Part shown: piece by piece, positions 9,455-19,315 of the stretch | Layout: every line of letters starts with the position of its first letter | How positions within the stretch are numbered: position 1 is the first letter of the stretch | From: Tessaracoccus sp. MC1679 | Lineage (GTDB): Bacteria > Actinomycetota > Actinomycetes > Propionibacteriales > Propionibacteriaceae | DNA: 64,000 bases | Assembly (NCBI RefSeq): GCF_014164775.1 | Contig: NZ_JACJGB010000006.1 | Span: 1-64,000 of the forward strand | Direction: 5' to 3' | Notes under the pieces: generated by a model | What the model saw: only the letters and a program-made list of their open reading frames with translations | What the model was told of the DNA's origin: nothing | The model's database searches: none | Program-made: the position numbers and the translations under genes

Positions 9455-10357
9455 ATGATCATCGAACTGACCGACACGTCGTCCCGAGAAGTGGCGTCCG
9501 CCCTCATCAGCGCCAAGCGCACCGCTGGGGCCAGCGGCCTCGTGCTGACCCTCCTCATCGTCACCACTGACGGGCACTTCGACGAGGTGCTAGAGGCCGC
9601 GAAGGCCTCAGCCACCGCCCACCCGTCGCGGGTCATCCTCGTGACCTACGTGGAGGCCGACCAGGCCCGGCTCGACGCGACCATCGAGGTGGGCGAGGGC
9701 CTTCCCGGGGATCTCGTCGTGTTGAGGCTCCACGGGGAGCTGCGCCACCACGGGGACTCGATCTGCCTTCCGCTGCTGCTGCCGGACTCCCCGACCATCG
9801 TGTGGTGGCCGCACGAGGCGCCGGACCATCTCGCCGACGACCCCATCGGTGGCCTCGCCGATCGGCGCATCACAGACGCGGCCGGCTGTCACGACCCTCA
9901 GGATGCGCTGCTGCGCCGCGCCCGCAACCACGCCCCAGGCGACACTGACCTCACCTGGACCCGGCTGACCCGGTGGCGCGCCCTGCTCGCGGCGGCCATG
10001 GACCAGACGCGCTCCGAGGTCATCGGCGCCATGGTCTCCGCCGCCCCGGACAACGCCCCCGCGACACTCCTGTCCGCGTGGCTGAGCGACAGGCTCGACG
10101 TCCACGTCGAACGCCGTGACGGCGACCAGCCCGGCGTCAACGAGGTGCGGCTCACCACCCTCGAGGGCGACATCACGGTGCGTCGCGTGGCGGAGGGCAC
10201 CGCCCTCTACCAGGTGCCGCATCAACCGCAGCGCACCGTCGCACTCAGGCGCCGGCCGCTGACGGACCTCCTGACCGAGGAACTGCAACGCATGGACGCC
10301 GACGACATCTTCGAGGCGGCCACGAGCCGTCTCGTGGCCGACGCCGAGGGGCGCTGA
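9455..10357 (+). CDS. opcA: glucose-6-phosphate dehydrogenase assembly protein OpcA
   Basis: 300 residues with a strong ribosome-binding site (GAGGAGG) before ATG 9455. The conserved OpcA segment is present: RVILVTY, then GDLVVLRLHGE, then LPDSPTIVWWP in the first half, with TRWRALLAAAMDQ in the middle. OpcA is an allosteric or assembly partner of Zwf in cyanobacteria and actinobacteria and has no catalytic site. It lies between zwf and pgl in one transcription unit, which is the standard actinobacterial arrangement. Confidence 0.93.
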   Translation: MIIELTDTSSREVASALISAKRTAGASGLVLTLLIVTTDGHFDEVLEAAKASATAHPSRVILVTYVEADQARLDATIEVGEGLPGDLVVLRLHGELRHHGDSICLPLLLPDSPTIVWWPHEAPDHLADDPIGGLADRRITDAAGCHDPQDALLRRARNHAPGDTDLTWTRLTRWRALLAAAMDQTRSEVIGAMVSAAPDNAPATLLSAWLSDRLDVHVERRDGDQPGVNEVRLTTLEGDITVRRVAEGTALYQVPHQPQRTVALRRRPLTDLLTEELQRMDADDIFEAATSRLVADAEGR

Positions 10358-10358
10358 C

Positions 10359-11090
10359 GTGTACACCCGAGTGGTCCGGATGCCGGGCGCGGACGAGGTG
10401 AGCCACCTGGTGGCGCAGCGGTTGCTGGACCGCCTCGTCGAGCTTCAGGACACCCAGCCGATCGTGCACGTCTGCCTGACCGGGGGCAATGCCGCCAACG
10501 CCATGTATGAACGCTTCGCCGAGCTGGCCGTGGGCTCAGACCTCGACGCCGCGAAACTGCAGCTGTGGTGGGGCGACGAACGGTTCGTCCCCGCGACGGA
10601 TCCGGACCGCAACTCGCTGCAGGCGGTGTCGCGGCTGGCCCGAACCGTGTCCATCAAGTCGGCCGACACCCACATGATGGCCGCTCAGGACGGGCGGAAG
10701 GACTCGCACGAGTGCGCCGCGGAGTACGAGGCCGAACTGGGTACCACCCATTTCGACATCATGCTGCTGGGCGTCGGGGAGGACGGACACGTCGCCTCGA
10801 TCTTCCCGGGGCACCCCAGCTTCGATCCCACTACGCGCAGCGTGATCGGCGTCACGGATGCACCCAAGCCCCCGACGGAGCGGATCTCGCTCACCATCCC
10901 GGCGCTCAACAGGTCCACGGAGATGTGGATCATGGCCACCGGTGCGGCCAAGGCCGGCGCCGTCGCCGGGGCCCTGCAGGGGGATCGGAGGCTTCCCGCC
11001 TCTCACGTGCGCGGGGAGAAGGTCACCCTGTGGTATCTGGATGACGCCGCCGCGAGCGGCCTTCCTGCGCAGTACAGCTGCCCGTTCTGA
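10359..11090 (+). CDS. pgl: 6-phosphogluconolactonase
   Basis: 243 residues from GTG 10359, one base after the opcA stop, with GAGGGG as ribosome-binding site inside opcA. NagB/RpiA-like fold motifs are visible: CLTGGNAANAMYERF near residue 35, WWGDERFVP near residue 70, and the catalytic segment LGVGEDGHVASIFPG in the middle. It hydrolyses 6-phosphoglucono-1,5-lactone, the product of Zwf. It is the last gene of zwf-opcA-pgl and converges with rbpA. Confidence 0.95.
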   Translation: MYTRVVRMPGADEVSHLVAQRLLDRLVELQDTQPIVHVCLTGGNAANAMYERFAELAVGSDLDAAKLQLWWGDERFVPATDPDRNSLQAVSRLARTVSIKSADTHMMAAQDGRKDSHECAAEYEAELGTTHFDIMLLGVGEDGHVASIFPGHPSFDPTTRSVIGVTDAPKPPTERISLTIPALNRSTEMWIMATGAAKAGAVAGALQGDRRLPASHVRGEKVTLWYLDDAAASGLPAQYSCPF

Positions 11091-11100
11091 GCAGGCAGCT
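11076..11100. terminator. short hairpin between pgl and rbpA
   Basis: AGCTGCC and GGCAGCT form a perfect 7-bp stem with an 11-nt loop that includes the pgl stop codon. It sits between convergent genes and has no U-tract, so it is at best a weak bidirectional terminator. Confidence 0.4.
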
Positions 11101-11114
11101 GCACCGCAGGGGAC

Positions 11115-11471
11115 TCAGTAGATGACCTCGCCGGAGGCGCGGCGCGCGCGCAGGGCGGACACGGCCTCTTCCAGGATCTGGGCAGCTTCCGCGTCGGTGC
11201 GGCGCTCCTTCACGTAGGCCAGGTGCGTCTTGTAGGGGGTGATCTTCGGCGGCGGCGGCGGATTGTCTGCGTCCATGTTCGCCGGGAGCCCGCAGCGGGG
11301 GCAGTCCCACGACTCGGGGATCGGTGCATCGACGGCGAAGGCCGGCCGGGTCACATGCCCACTGGCGCAGAAGTACGAGACGTGGAGCCGCGGCGCGGTA
11401 TCGCCACGCTCTGCCTCACCCATCGGTCCGGCGCCGACACGGCTGCCGCGAATGGCGTTGCCACTTGCCAC
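11115..11471 (-). CDS. rbpA: RNA polymerase-binding protein RbpA
   Basis: 118 residues from GTG 11471 with a good AAGGAGA ribosome-binding site. It begins MASGNAIRGSRVGAGP, the typical RbpA N-terminal tail. A core domain follows, with the CASGH and CPRCGLPA cysteines and a C-terminal helical region (KTHLAYVKERRTDAEA). RbpA is an actinobacteria-specific factor that binds the beta subunit and principal sigma factors and stabilises the open promoter complex. It is a strong marker of the phylum. It lies 41 bp downstream of secG on the same strand. Confidence 0.95.
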   Translation of the reverse strand: MASGNAIRGSRVGAGPMGEAERGDTAPRLHVSYFCASGHVTRPAFAVDAPIPESWDCPRCGLPANMDADNPPPPPKITPYKTHLAYVKERRTDAEAAQILEEAVSALRARRASGEVIY

Positions 11472-11511
11472 TTGTGTTCTCCTTGAGACGTGATGAAGGG
11501 GTCGTGCCGGG

Positions 11512-11772
11512 TCAGGCGCCGATGCGGTACAGCACCAGCAGCCCGATGATCGTCAGAAGCCAGACCAGCGACAACACGACCGTGATCCGGTCCAGCCGGC
11601 GCTCCGCCGTCGACGCTCCACCCATGGAGGTCGACATGCCGCCGCCGAAGAGATCAGACATTCCGCCGCCACGACTTTTGTGGAGGAGGACGGTGGCCGC
11701 GAGGAGGACGCTGAGGACAATCGCGATGATTGAGAGCGTCGTCACCGGCCAAGACACGAGGGGGACAATCAC
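11512..11772 (-). CDS. secG: preprotein translocase subunit SecG
   Basis: About 86 residues from GTG 11772. The open frame extends to 11853, but the extra 27 residues are polar and atypical for SecG. There are two membrane segments (LSIIAIVLSVLLAATVLL and VVLSLVWLLTIIGLLVLY) joined by the glycine-rich loop HKSRGGGMSDLFGGG, which is the SecG signature. It is an accessory subunit of the SecYEG protein channel. It lies downstream of gap-pgk-tpiA, its usual position in actinobacteria. The exact start is uncertain because no clear ribosome-binding site precedes the chosen GTG. Confidence 0.88.
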   Translation of the reverse strand: MIVPLVSWPVTTLSIIAIVLSVLLAATVLLHKSRGGGMSDLFGGGMSTSMGGASTAERRLDRITVVLSLVWLLTIIGLLVLYRIGA

Positions 11773-11905
11773 GCCGTACAGACTATCCGACGACGACCGG
11801 TTATCCACATTCGCCCCCGCCTGTCCGGCCCTGGACGGCGCGGTGGGCCGCAACGCCGAGCGGCGCGGGACCTATCGTCCCGCGCCGCCCGCCTGCTTGC
11901 TTTTC

Positions 11906-12684
11906 TCAGAGCTGGTAGAACCGCACGATGGCCGCGAACTCATCGGGCTTCAAGGCGGCACCCCCGACGAGGGCACCGTCGACGTCCGGCTTGCTCATGA
12001 TCTGGGCCACGTTGTCCGCCTTGACGGAACCGCCGTACTGGATGCGCACGGACTCGGCCGTGGGCTCGTCGTAGAGCGCGGCGACCTCCTTGCGGATGGC
12101 GCCACACACCTCCTGCGCGTCGTCCGGGGTGGCCACCTCGCCGGTGCCGATGGCCCACACGGGCTCATAGGCGATGACGAGGCCGGCGACCTGCTCGGCC
12201 GTCAGACCGGCCAGGGTGCCGCGCACCTGATCGAGGGTGTACTCGACGTGGCGCCCCTCCTTGCGGATGTCCAGACCCTCGCCCACGCAGATGATCGGCG
12301 TGATGCCCGCGGCCAGGGCCTTGGCGGCCTTGGCGTTGATGATCTCGTCGGTGTCGCCGAAGTACTGGCGACGCTCGGAGTGGCCGACGACCACGTAGCT
12401 GACGCCGAGCTTCGTGAGCATCGAGGTGGAGATCTCGCCGGTGTAGGCGCCGTTGTCGAACTGCGAGACGTTCTGCGCGCCCAGTTGGAACGGCAGACGG
12501 TCGCCGTCGATCAGGGTGCGCACGGTGCGCAGGTCCGTGAACGGTGGGATGAGGACGGCCTCGGACTTCGACGCGTCGTAGTCCTTGTCCAGGAGTGCGT
12601 AGTGGATCTTCTCCACCAGTCCAGTGGCCTCGATGTGGTCGACGTTCATCTTCCAGTTACCGGCCATGATCGGCTTGCGGGTCA

Positions 12685-12685
<1 letters not shown>
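11906..12685 (-). CDS. tpiA: triosephosphate isomerase
   Basis: 259 residues, full family length. Catalytic residues are visible: lysine 12 in AGNWKMN, histidine in VVVGHSERR near residue 99, glutamate in [12 protein letters not shown] near residue 170, and the phosphate-binding YGGSVKADN and GALVGGAAL. It interconverts dihydroxyacetone phosphate and glyceraldehyde 3-phosphate. Its ATG overlaps the pgk stop by one base (TGATG) and has a GGAGGA ribosome-binding site in pgk, so the two are translationally coupled. Confidence 0.97.
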
Positions 12686-13899
<1,214 letters not shown>

Positions 13900-13937
13900 A
13901 GTGAGCCTTTCTTTGGTCGGTGTTGTTCGGTGGGGCG

Positions 13938-13979
13938 ACGACGGCCCTGCGACCCCCGCGGGGATCACAGGGCCGTCGT
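13938..13979 (-). terminator. hairpin between gap and pgk
   Basis: ACGACGGCCCTG and CAGGGCCGTCGT form a perfect 12-bp stem, and the loop itself contains the palindrome CCCCGCGGGG. It lies 3' of gap and 39 bp before the pgk start. Without a U-tract it may act as a partial terminator or an RNA-processing and stability element that uncouples gap levels from pgk-tpiA. Confidence 0.6.
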
Positions 13980-13999
13980 TCAGACCACTGGGAGTCGGA

Positions 14000-15016
<1,017 letters not shown>

Positions 15017-15116
15017 CTACCTTGCGCGAAAAAGCGCATGTGGACGCCTTCATCCTAACCAGTTGTGGCCTCCAGGGAAGGTGGGGGGTCAGTTTGGCCT
15101 GACCTCTACTTCGCGG

Positions 15117-16100
15117 TCATTCGTCGTCGCGGAGATCCGCGGGCAGGCTGGCCTCCGTCGTGGGGATGCCCATGTCCTCTGCCTGCTTGTCCGCCGTGGC
15201 CAGAAGCCGACGGATGCGGCCCGCCACCGCGTCCTTGGTGAGGGGCGGTTCGTGGAGGCTGCCCAGCTCCTCCAGGCTCGCCTGGCGGTGCGCGAGGCGC
15301 AGCTCGCCTGCGGTCCGCAGGTGCTCCGGGGCATCGTCGCCGAGGATCTCCAGGGCGCGCTCCACCCGTGCGCTCGCCGCGACAGCCGCGCGGGCCGACC
15401 GACGGAGGTTCGCGTCGTCGAAGTTGGCCAGGCGGTTCACGCTCGCTCGGACCTCGCGCCGCTTGCGCCGCTCCTCCCAGGCGAGCCGGGTCTCTCCCGC
15501 GCCCATGCGGGTGAGCAGCTCGGCGATGGCGTCGCCGTCGCGGATGACGACCCGGTCGATCCCGCGCACCTCGCGCGCCTTCACCGCGACACCGACCCGT
15601 CGGGCGGCGCCGACGAGCGCGAGCGCGGCCTCCGAGCCGGGGCAGGTGATCTCCAGCGCCATCGACCGGCCGGGTTCGGTGAGCGAGCCTCGGGCCAGGA
15701 AGGCACCGCGCCACATGGCCACGGCATCAGCCACAGACCCGCCCACGACCGAGGGCGGCAGGCCGCGGACGGGGCGGCGGTGCTGGTCGACCAGGCCGCT
15801 GAGCCTGGCCAGCTGTTCGCCGTCGCGCACCACGCGCAGCGTGTAGCGGGGGCCGCGCCTGACGCCGGAGCCGTTGATCACGAGCAGATCGCTCTCGACG
15901 TTGTAGAGCTCGGTGATGAAGGTGCGCAGACGGCGGGCCGCGGCGCCGGTGTCCAGCTCGGCCTCCACGACGATCCGACCCCCCACCAGGTGCAGCCCTC
16001 CCGCGAACCGCAGCAGGGCGGCAACCTCCGCGCGGCGCACTGACGGGTGAGGCGCGACGACCGTCGCGAGCTCGGACTTCACCTTCTGTGTCAGCGCCAT
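15117..16100 (-). CDS. whiA: WhiA, DNA-binding sporulation/division regulator
   Basis: 327 residues from ATG 16100 ([14 protein letters not shown]). The frame is open 10 codons further up, without family similarity. The N-terminal half is a degenerate LAGLIDADG homing-endonuclease-like domain ([15 protein letters not shown], then [14 protein letters not shown]). The C-terminal part is a helix-turn-helix region containing [14 protein letters not shown]. WhiA works with WhiB in streptomycetes to trigger division genes, and in non-sporulating relatives it still influences division. It lies in the conserved rapZ-yvcK-whiA block. Confidence 0.95.
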   Translation of the reverse strand: MALTQKVKSELATVVAPHPSVRRAEVAALLRFAGGLHLVGGRIVVEAELDTGAAARRLRTFITELYNVESDLLVINGSGVRRGPRYTLRVVRDGEQLARLSGLVDQHRRPVRGLPPSVVGGSVADAVAMWRGAFLARGSLTEPGRSMALEITCPGSEAALALVGAARRVGVAVKAREVRGIDRVVIRDGDAIAELLTRMGAGETRLAWEERRKRREVRASVNRLANFDDANLRRSARAAVAASARVERALEILGDDAPEHLRTAGELRLAHRQASLEELGSLHEPPLTKDAVAGRIRRLLATADKQAEDMGIPTTEASLPADLRDDE

Positions 16101-16133
16101 GCTCGCAGTGTGCCACACCCTTCCGAGCACCCG

Positions 16134-17081
16134 TCAGCCGCCGATGACCTCACTGAACACGGCCGCCAGCCGGTTGGGGTCGTGCGAGGGAGAGCCGTCG
16201 CGGGCCATGATGTCCGCCGTGACGAGGCGTCCCCCGAGCGAGTGGACGTAGGCCGCGAGGTGCTCGTCGGTGTCGGCGAAGCGGCCGTCGGCGATCACCA
16301 CGTCGAGCCTGAGGCCAGGGGCATGCTCCGCCAGAAGCTCGATGTGGCGCGACGGTGAGAACCCGTCGGTCTCTTCGGCGGGAGCGATGTTGAGGACCAG
16401 AATCCGCTGCGCGGAAGTCTCGAGCACGGCGCGCGCGAGGTCCGGCACGAGGAGGTGCGGGATCACGCTGGTGAACCATGAGCCGGGCCCGAGCACCACA
16501 CTGTCCGCCTCGCGGATCGCGGCGATCACCTCCGGGCGCGCGGGGGGACGGTGGGGAATCAGCCTCACCGACTGGACCGTGGCGCGCGTCTTCGCGACGG
16601 TGGCCTGCCCGGACAGGGTGCACACCTCGTCGGGGGCCATCGGGTCCAGCCCCACCACGTCGGCCTCGATCTCCAGCGGCACGGAGCTCATCGGCAGCAC
16701 CCGGCCGCGGGTCCGCAGGAGGTCCCCGACCATGTCCAGGGCGGCGACCGGATCGTCGAGTTGCTGCCAGAGGCCGGCGATGAGGAGGTTGCCGATGGCG
16801 TGACCGCCGAGCGGACCCTCTCCATGGAAGCGGGCCTGCAGCACACTGGCCCAGGTCCGGCCCACGTGATCGTCCGAGCAGAGCGCCGCCAGCGCCATCC
16901 GGAGGTCACCGGGCGGGAGGCAACCCAGCTCCTGACGCAGACGACCCGACGAGCCGCCGTCGTCGGCGACCGTCACCACCGCCGTCAACCGGTCGGTGAC
17001 CCGGCGCAGGGCGGTCAGCGACGCGGCCAGCCCATGCCCACCCCCCAGCGCGACCACTCGGGGAAGCCGCTGAAGGGTCAT
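16134..17081 (-). CDS. YvcK/GlmR family gluconeogenesis factor
   Basis: 315 residues. The N-terminal GGGHGLAASL and TVADDGGSSGRLR motifs identify the CofD/YvcK fold, with GGHAIGNLLIAGL and VVLGPGSWFTSVIPHLL later in the chain. YvcK-type proteins bind UDP-GlcNAc and help channel carbon to the cell wall on gluconeogenic substrates. The reaction, if any, is unknown. Its ATG overlaps the rapZ stop by four bases (ATGA), and whiA follows 33 bp later, consistent with one operon. Confidence 0.93.
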   Translation of the reverse strand: MTLQRLPRVVALGGGHGLAASLTALRRVTDRLTAVVTVADDGGSSGRLRQELGCLPPGDLRMALAALCSDDHVGRTWASVLQARFHGEGPLGGHAIGNLLIAGLWQQLDDPVAALDMVGDLLRTRGRVLPMSSVPLEIEADVVGLDPMAPDEVCTLSGQATVAKTRATVQSVRLIPHRPPARPEVIAAIREADSVVLGPGSWFTSVIPHLLVPDLARAVLETSAQRILVLNIAPAEETDGFSPSRHIELLAEHAPGLRLDVVIADGRFADTDEHLAAYVHSLGGRLVTADIMARDGSPSHDPNRLAAVFSEVIGG

Positions 17082-17941
17082 TCCTTGCCCAGGTCCCGGT
17101 GGAGAACCGTGGTGGGGAAGCCCTTCTCGCGGAGCCTGACCGCGAACTCCTCGCTCATGGAGGTGGAGCGGTGCTTGCCGCCCGTGCAGCCGATGGCGAC
17201 GGTGACCTGGCGCTTCCCCTCCGCGAGGTATCCGGGGGCAACCGTCTCCACCAGGTTGAGCATGGCCCCCAGGAAGTGCTGGGCCGCGTCGTGCTTGAGC
17301 ACGTACTGCGCCACGTCCTTACTGAGGCCGGACTTCGGGCGCAGCTCCGGGATCCAGAAGGGGTTGGGCAGGAAGCGCACGTCGAAGACCATGTCGGCGT
17401 CGATCGGCACCCCGTTCTTGAAACCGAAGGAGATCAGCGCGATCTTCAGTTTGTCCGTCGCCTCGTCACCGAAGTGGTTCGACACCCGTTGGGTGAGCTG
17501 CCGCGCCGACAGGTACGTGGTGTCCACGACGATGTCGGCCTCCGCGCGGAGGTCGGCGAGCAGCCGCCGCTCCCGGTCGATGCCCTCGATGAGCCGGTCC
17601 CCACCCTGCAGCGGGAGGGGACGACGGTTGGACTCCTGCCTGCGCACGATCACGTCGTCGGCGGCCTCGAGGAACACGCTGGTCACCGAGGCCCCTTCGG
17701 ACTTCAGCCGCTTGATGGCGTCGGGCAACTGCTCGAACTGCTCGCGCGAGCGCACGTCCGCCACCACGGCGATCCGCACCACCCCGTAGCCACGCAGGGT
17801 CTGGGCGAGCGTCGGCAGCATCACGGGCGGGAGGTTGTCCACGACATACCAGCCCAGGTCCTCCATGGTGTGAGCTGCGGTGCGACGGCCCGCGCCGGAC
17901 AGGCCGGTGATGATGGCGATCTCCTGCGTGGCATCGGTCAT
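17078..17941 (-). CDS. rapZ: RapZ family nucleotide-binding protein
   Basis: 287 residues. The Walker A segment near residue 13 reads GLSGAGRRT, with arginine in place of the usual lysine, as I recall for actinobacterial relatives. The C-terminal signature IGCTGGKHRSTS is intact, as are DNLPP and FGFKNGVP. In E. coli RapZ is an RNA-binding adaptor for a GlmZ-like sRNA. Actinobacteria lack that sRNA, so the role here, probably UDP-GlcNAc or cell-wall sensing with YvcK, is inference. It is first gene of rapZ-yvcK-whiA. Confidence 0.93.
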   Translation of the reverse strand: MTDATQEIAIITGLSGAGRRTAAHTMEDLGWYVVDNLPPVMLPTLAQTLRGYGVVRIAVVADVRSREQFEQLPDAIKRLKSEGASVTSVFLEAADDVIVRRQESNRRPLPLQGGDRLIEGIDRERRLLADLRAEADIVVDTTYLSARQLTQRVSNHFGDEATDKLKIALISFGFKNGVPIDADMVFDVRFLPNPFWIPELRPKSGLSKDVAQYVLKHDAAQHFLGAMLNLVETVAPGYLAEGKRQVTVAIGCTGGKHRSTSMSEEFAVRLREKGFPTTVLHRDLGKE

Positions 17942-18013
17942 GGCGTCAGCCTAGTAGCCGGAGCGCCAGTGAGCGCCCCCACGCTGGGCGAACCCGGACC
18001 CTATGCTCGGTCC

Positions 18014-19315
18014 ATGTCGCTGACCTCTGCCGCATCGTCGACCGCCGGGCCGCACTCGGTCTCCCTTGCCGCCGGCCCCGGCATCGGGCCCGCCGGGAGG
18101 GTGGAGAGTCCGCACTTCTTCTCCGGAACTGTCGTCGACGCCGAACAGTGCGCTCGGGGGATCCTCGCCGTCGCCGACGTGGCGGCCACCAGCTATTACC
18201 GGCGGATCGAGTGGAGTTCGTTGGACCCTGTGGTCACCAGCGACGGGGAGCGCCTGCGGTTCGAGTCGTTCTCTGGCTGCGGCGGGGTCTACGCCCGTTT
18301 CGACCTGCTGCCAGAGGCCCTGTCCGGAGCGCCCGGCGAGCTGGGGACAACGAACATCGACGTCAACCAGCCCCTGCGACACGCGCTCGCCACGGTGCGC
18401 TCGGGCGAGCCGCTTCGGCTCGAGGTGGGCGCTGACTCGCTCAAGGCGTCCACGGTCACCGGGGAGGTCACCGAGCGCAAGGTGAAGCTGCCGGAGCGAT
18501 GGATCCGCGGGTTCGGGGAGGCCTCGGTCGCGGCCTCCTCCATGAGACTTCGTGCGGAGGTGGGGCCGGCCGATGCGCTCCGGTTCCTCCGGTCACTTCC
18601 GCGCGACGGCCGCCGCCTCTGGATCGTCCCCTCGGGTCGGTCGCTGCGGGTCTCCGCCGTCGCCTCGCCAGGCGCGATCCACCTCGACGGCGTCGCCCGC
18701 CTGACCGAGCTGCAGCCGCTGCTGCGCTGGGCGACCGCACTGCGGGTCCACGCGCCTGAGTCCCCCGACGCGTCCCCGACAGCGAGCGCATGGGAGCTGG
18801 TCCTTCGGTCGGCCCGGCTGACCCTGACCATCTCCCCCGAGGTCCCACGCGGATTCAGCGGGGAAGGGGCTGTCCTGACGGACCTGGCCGCGGGAGACCC
18901 GGAGGATGCCGACGCCGTGCTGGAGCAACTCGCATGGACCCCCGGTGCAGCCTCCGACACAGTGGCGTTCGCGCTCGGCTGGGACGAGTCGCGGGTGGTC
19001 CGCGCACTCACGCTGCTGGGCACGTCGGGGCGCGTCGGCTTCGATACGGCAGAGAGCACCTACTTCCACCGCGAGCTGCCGTACGACTCGGCAGCGGCTG
19101 CGCGTCGGAACCCCCGGCTCGTCGGCGCCCAGCGGCTCGTCGCCGCGGGCGCCGTGACGTGGGAGGGTGATCGTGCTGTCGTCGACTCCGACGGCACGCT
19201 CTACCGGCTGCGCCGTCACGGCGATGGATGGGCCTGCACCTGCCCGTGGTGGACCCGCTACGAGGGCCATCGCGGCCCCTGCAAGCATACGCTGGCCGTG
19301 GAGCTCACACGATGA
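18014..19315 (+). CDS. SWIM zinc-finger protein
   Basis: 433 residues from ATG 18014. The far longer open frame upstream lies antisense to rapZ. The last 30 residues carry a SWIM zinc finger (CTCPWWTRYEGHRGPCKH, i.e. CxC...CxH), a domain seen in DNA- or protein-binding factors. The N-terminal 350 residues belong to no domain I can name. The neighbouring DUF6493 gene starts inside its stop codon (ATGA), so the two are surely co-translated and probably act as one complex. Homologous pairs are known in other actinobacteria, without an established function that I can cite. Confidence 0.8.
   Translation: MSLTSAASSTAGPHSVSLAAGPGIGPAGRVESPHFFSGTVVDAEQCARGILAVADVAATSYYRRIEWSSLDPVVTSDGERLRFESFSGCGGVYARFDLLPEALSGAPGELGTTNIDVNQPLRHALATVRSGEPLRLEVGADSLKASTVTGEVTERKVKLPERWIRGFGEASVAASSMRLRAEVGPADALRFLRSLPRDGRRLWIVPSGRSLRVSAVASPGAIHLDGVARLTELQPLLRWATALRVHAPESPDASPTASAWELVLRSARLTLTISPEVPRGFSGEGAVLTDLAAGDPEDADAVLEQLAWTPGAASDTVAFALGWDESRVVRALTLLGTSGRVGFDTAESTYFHRELPYDSAAAARRNPRLVGAQRLVAAGAVTWEGDRAVVDSDGTLYRLRRHGDGWACTCPWWTRYEGHRGPCKHTLAVELTR

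Noticed and set aside
17099-18013. Upstream extension of the SWIM protein as a 738-residue protein
   Set aside because: The extension lies antisense to rapZ, lacks motifs, and a good ATG exists at 18014.
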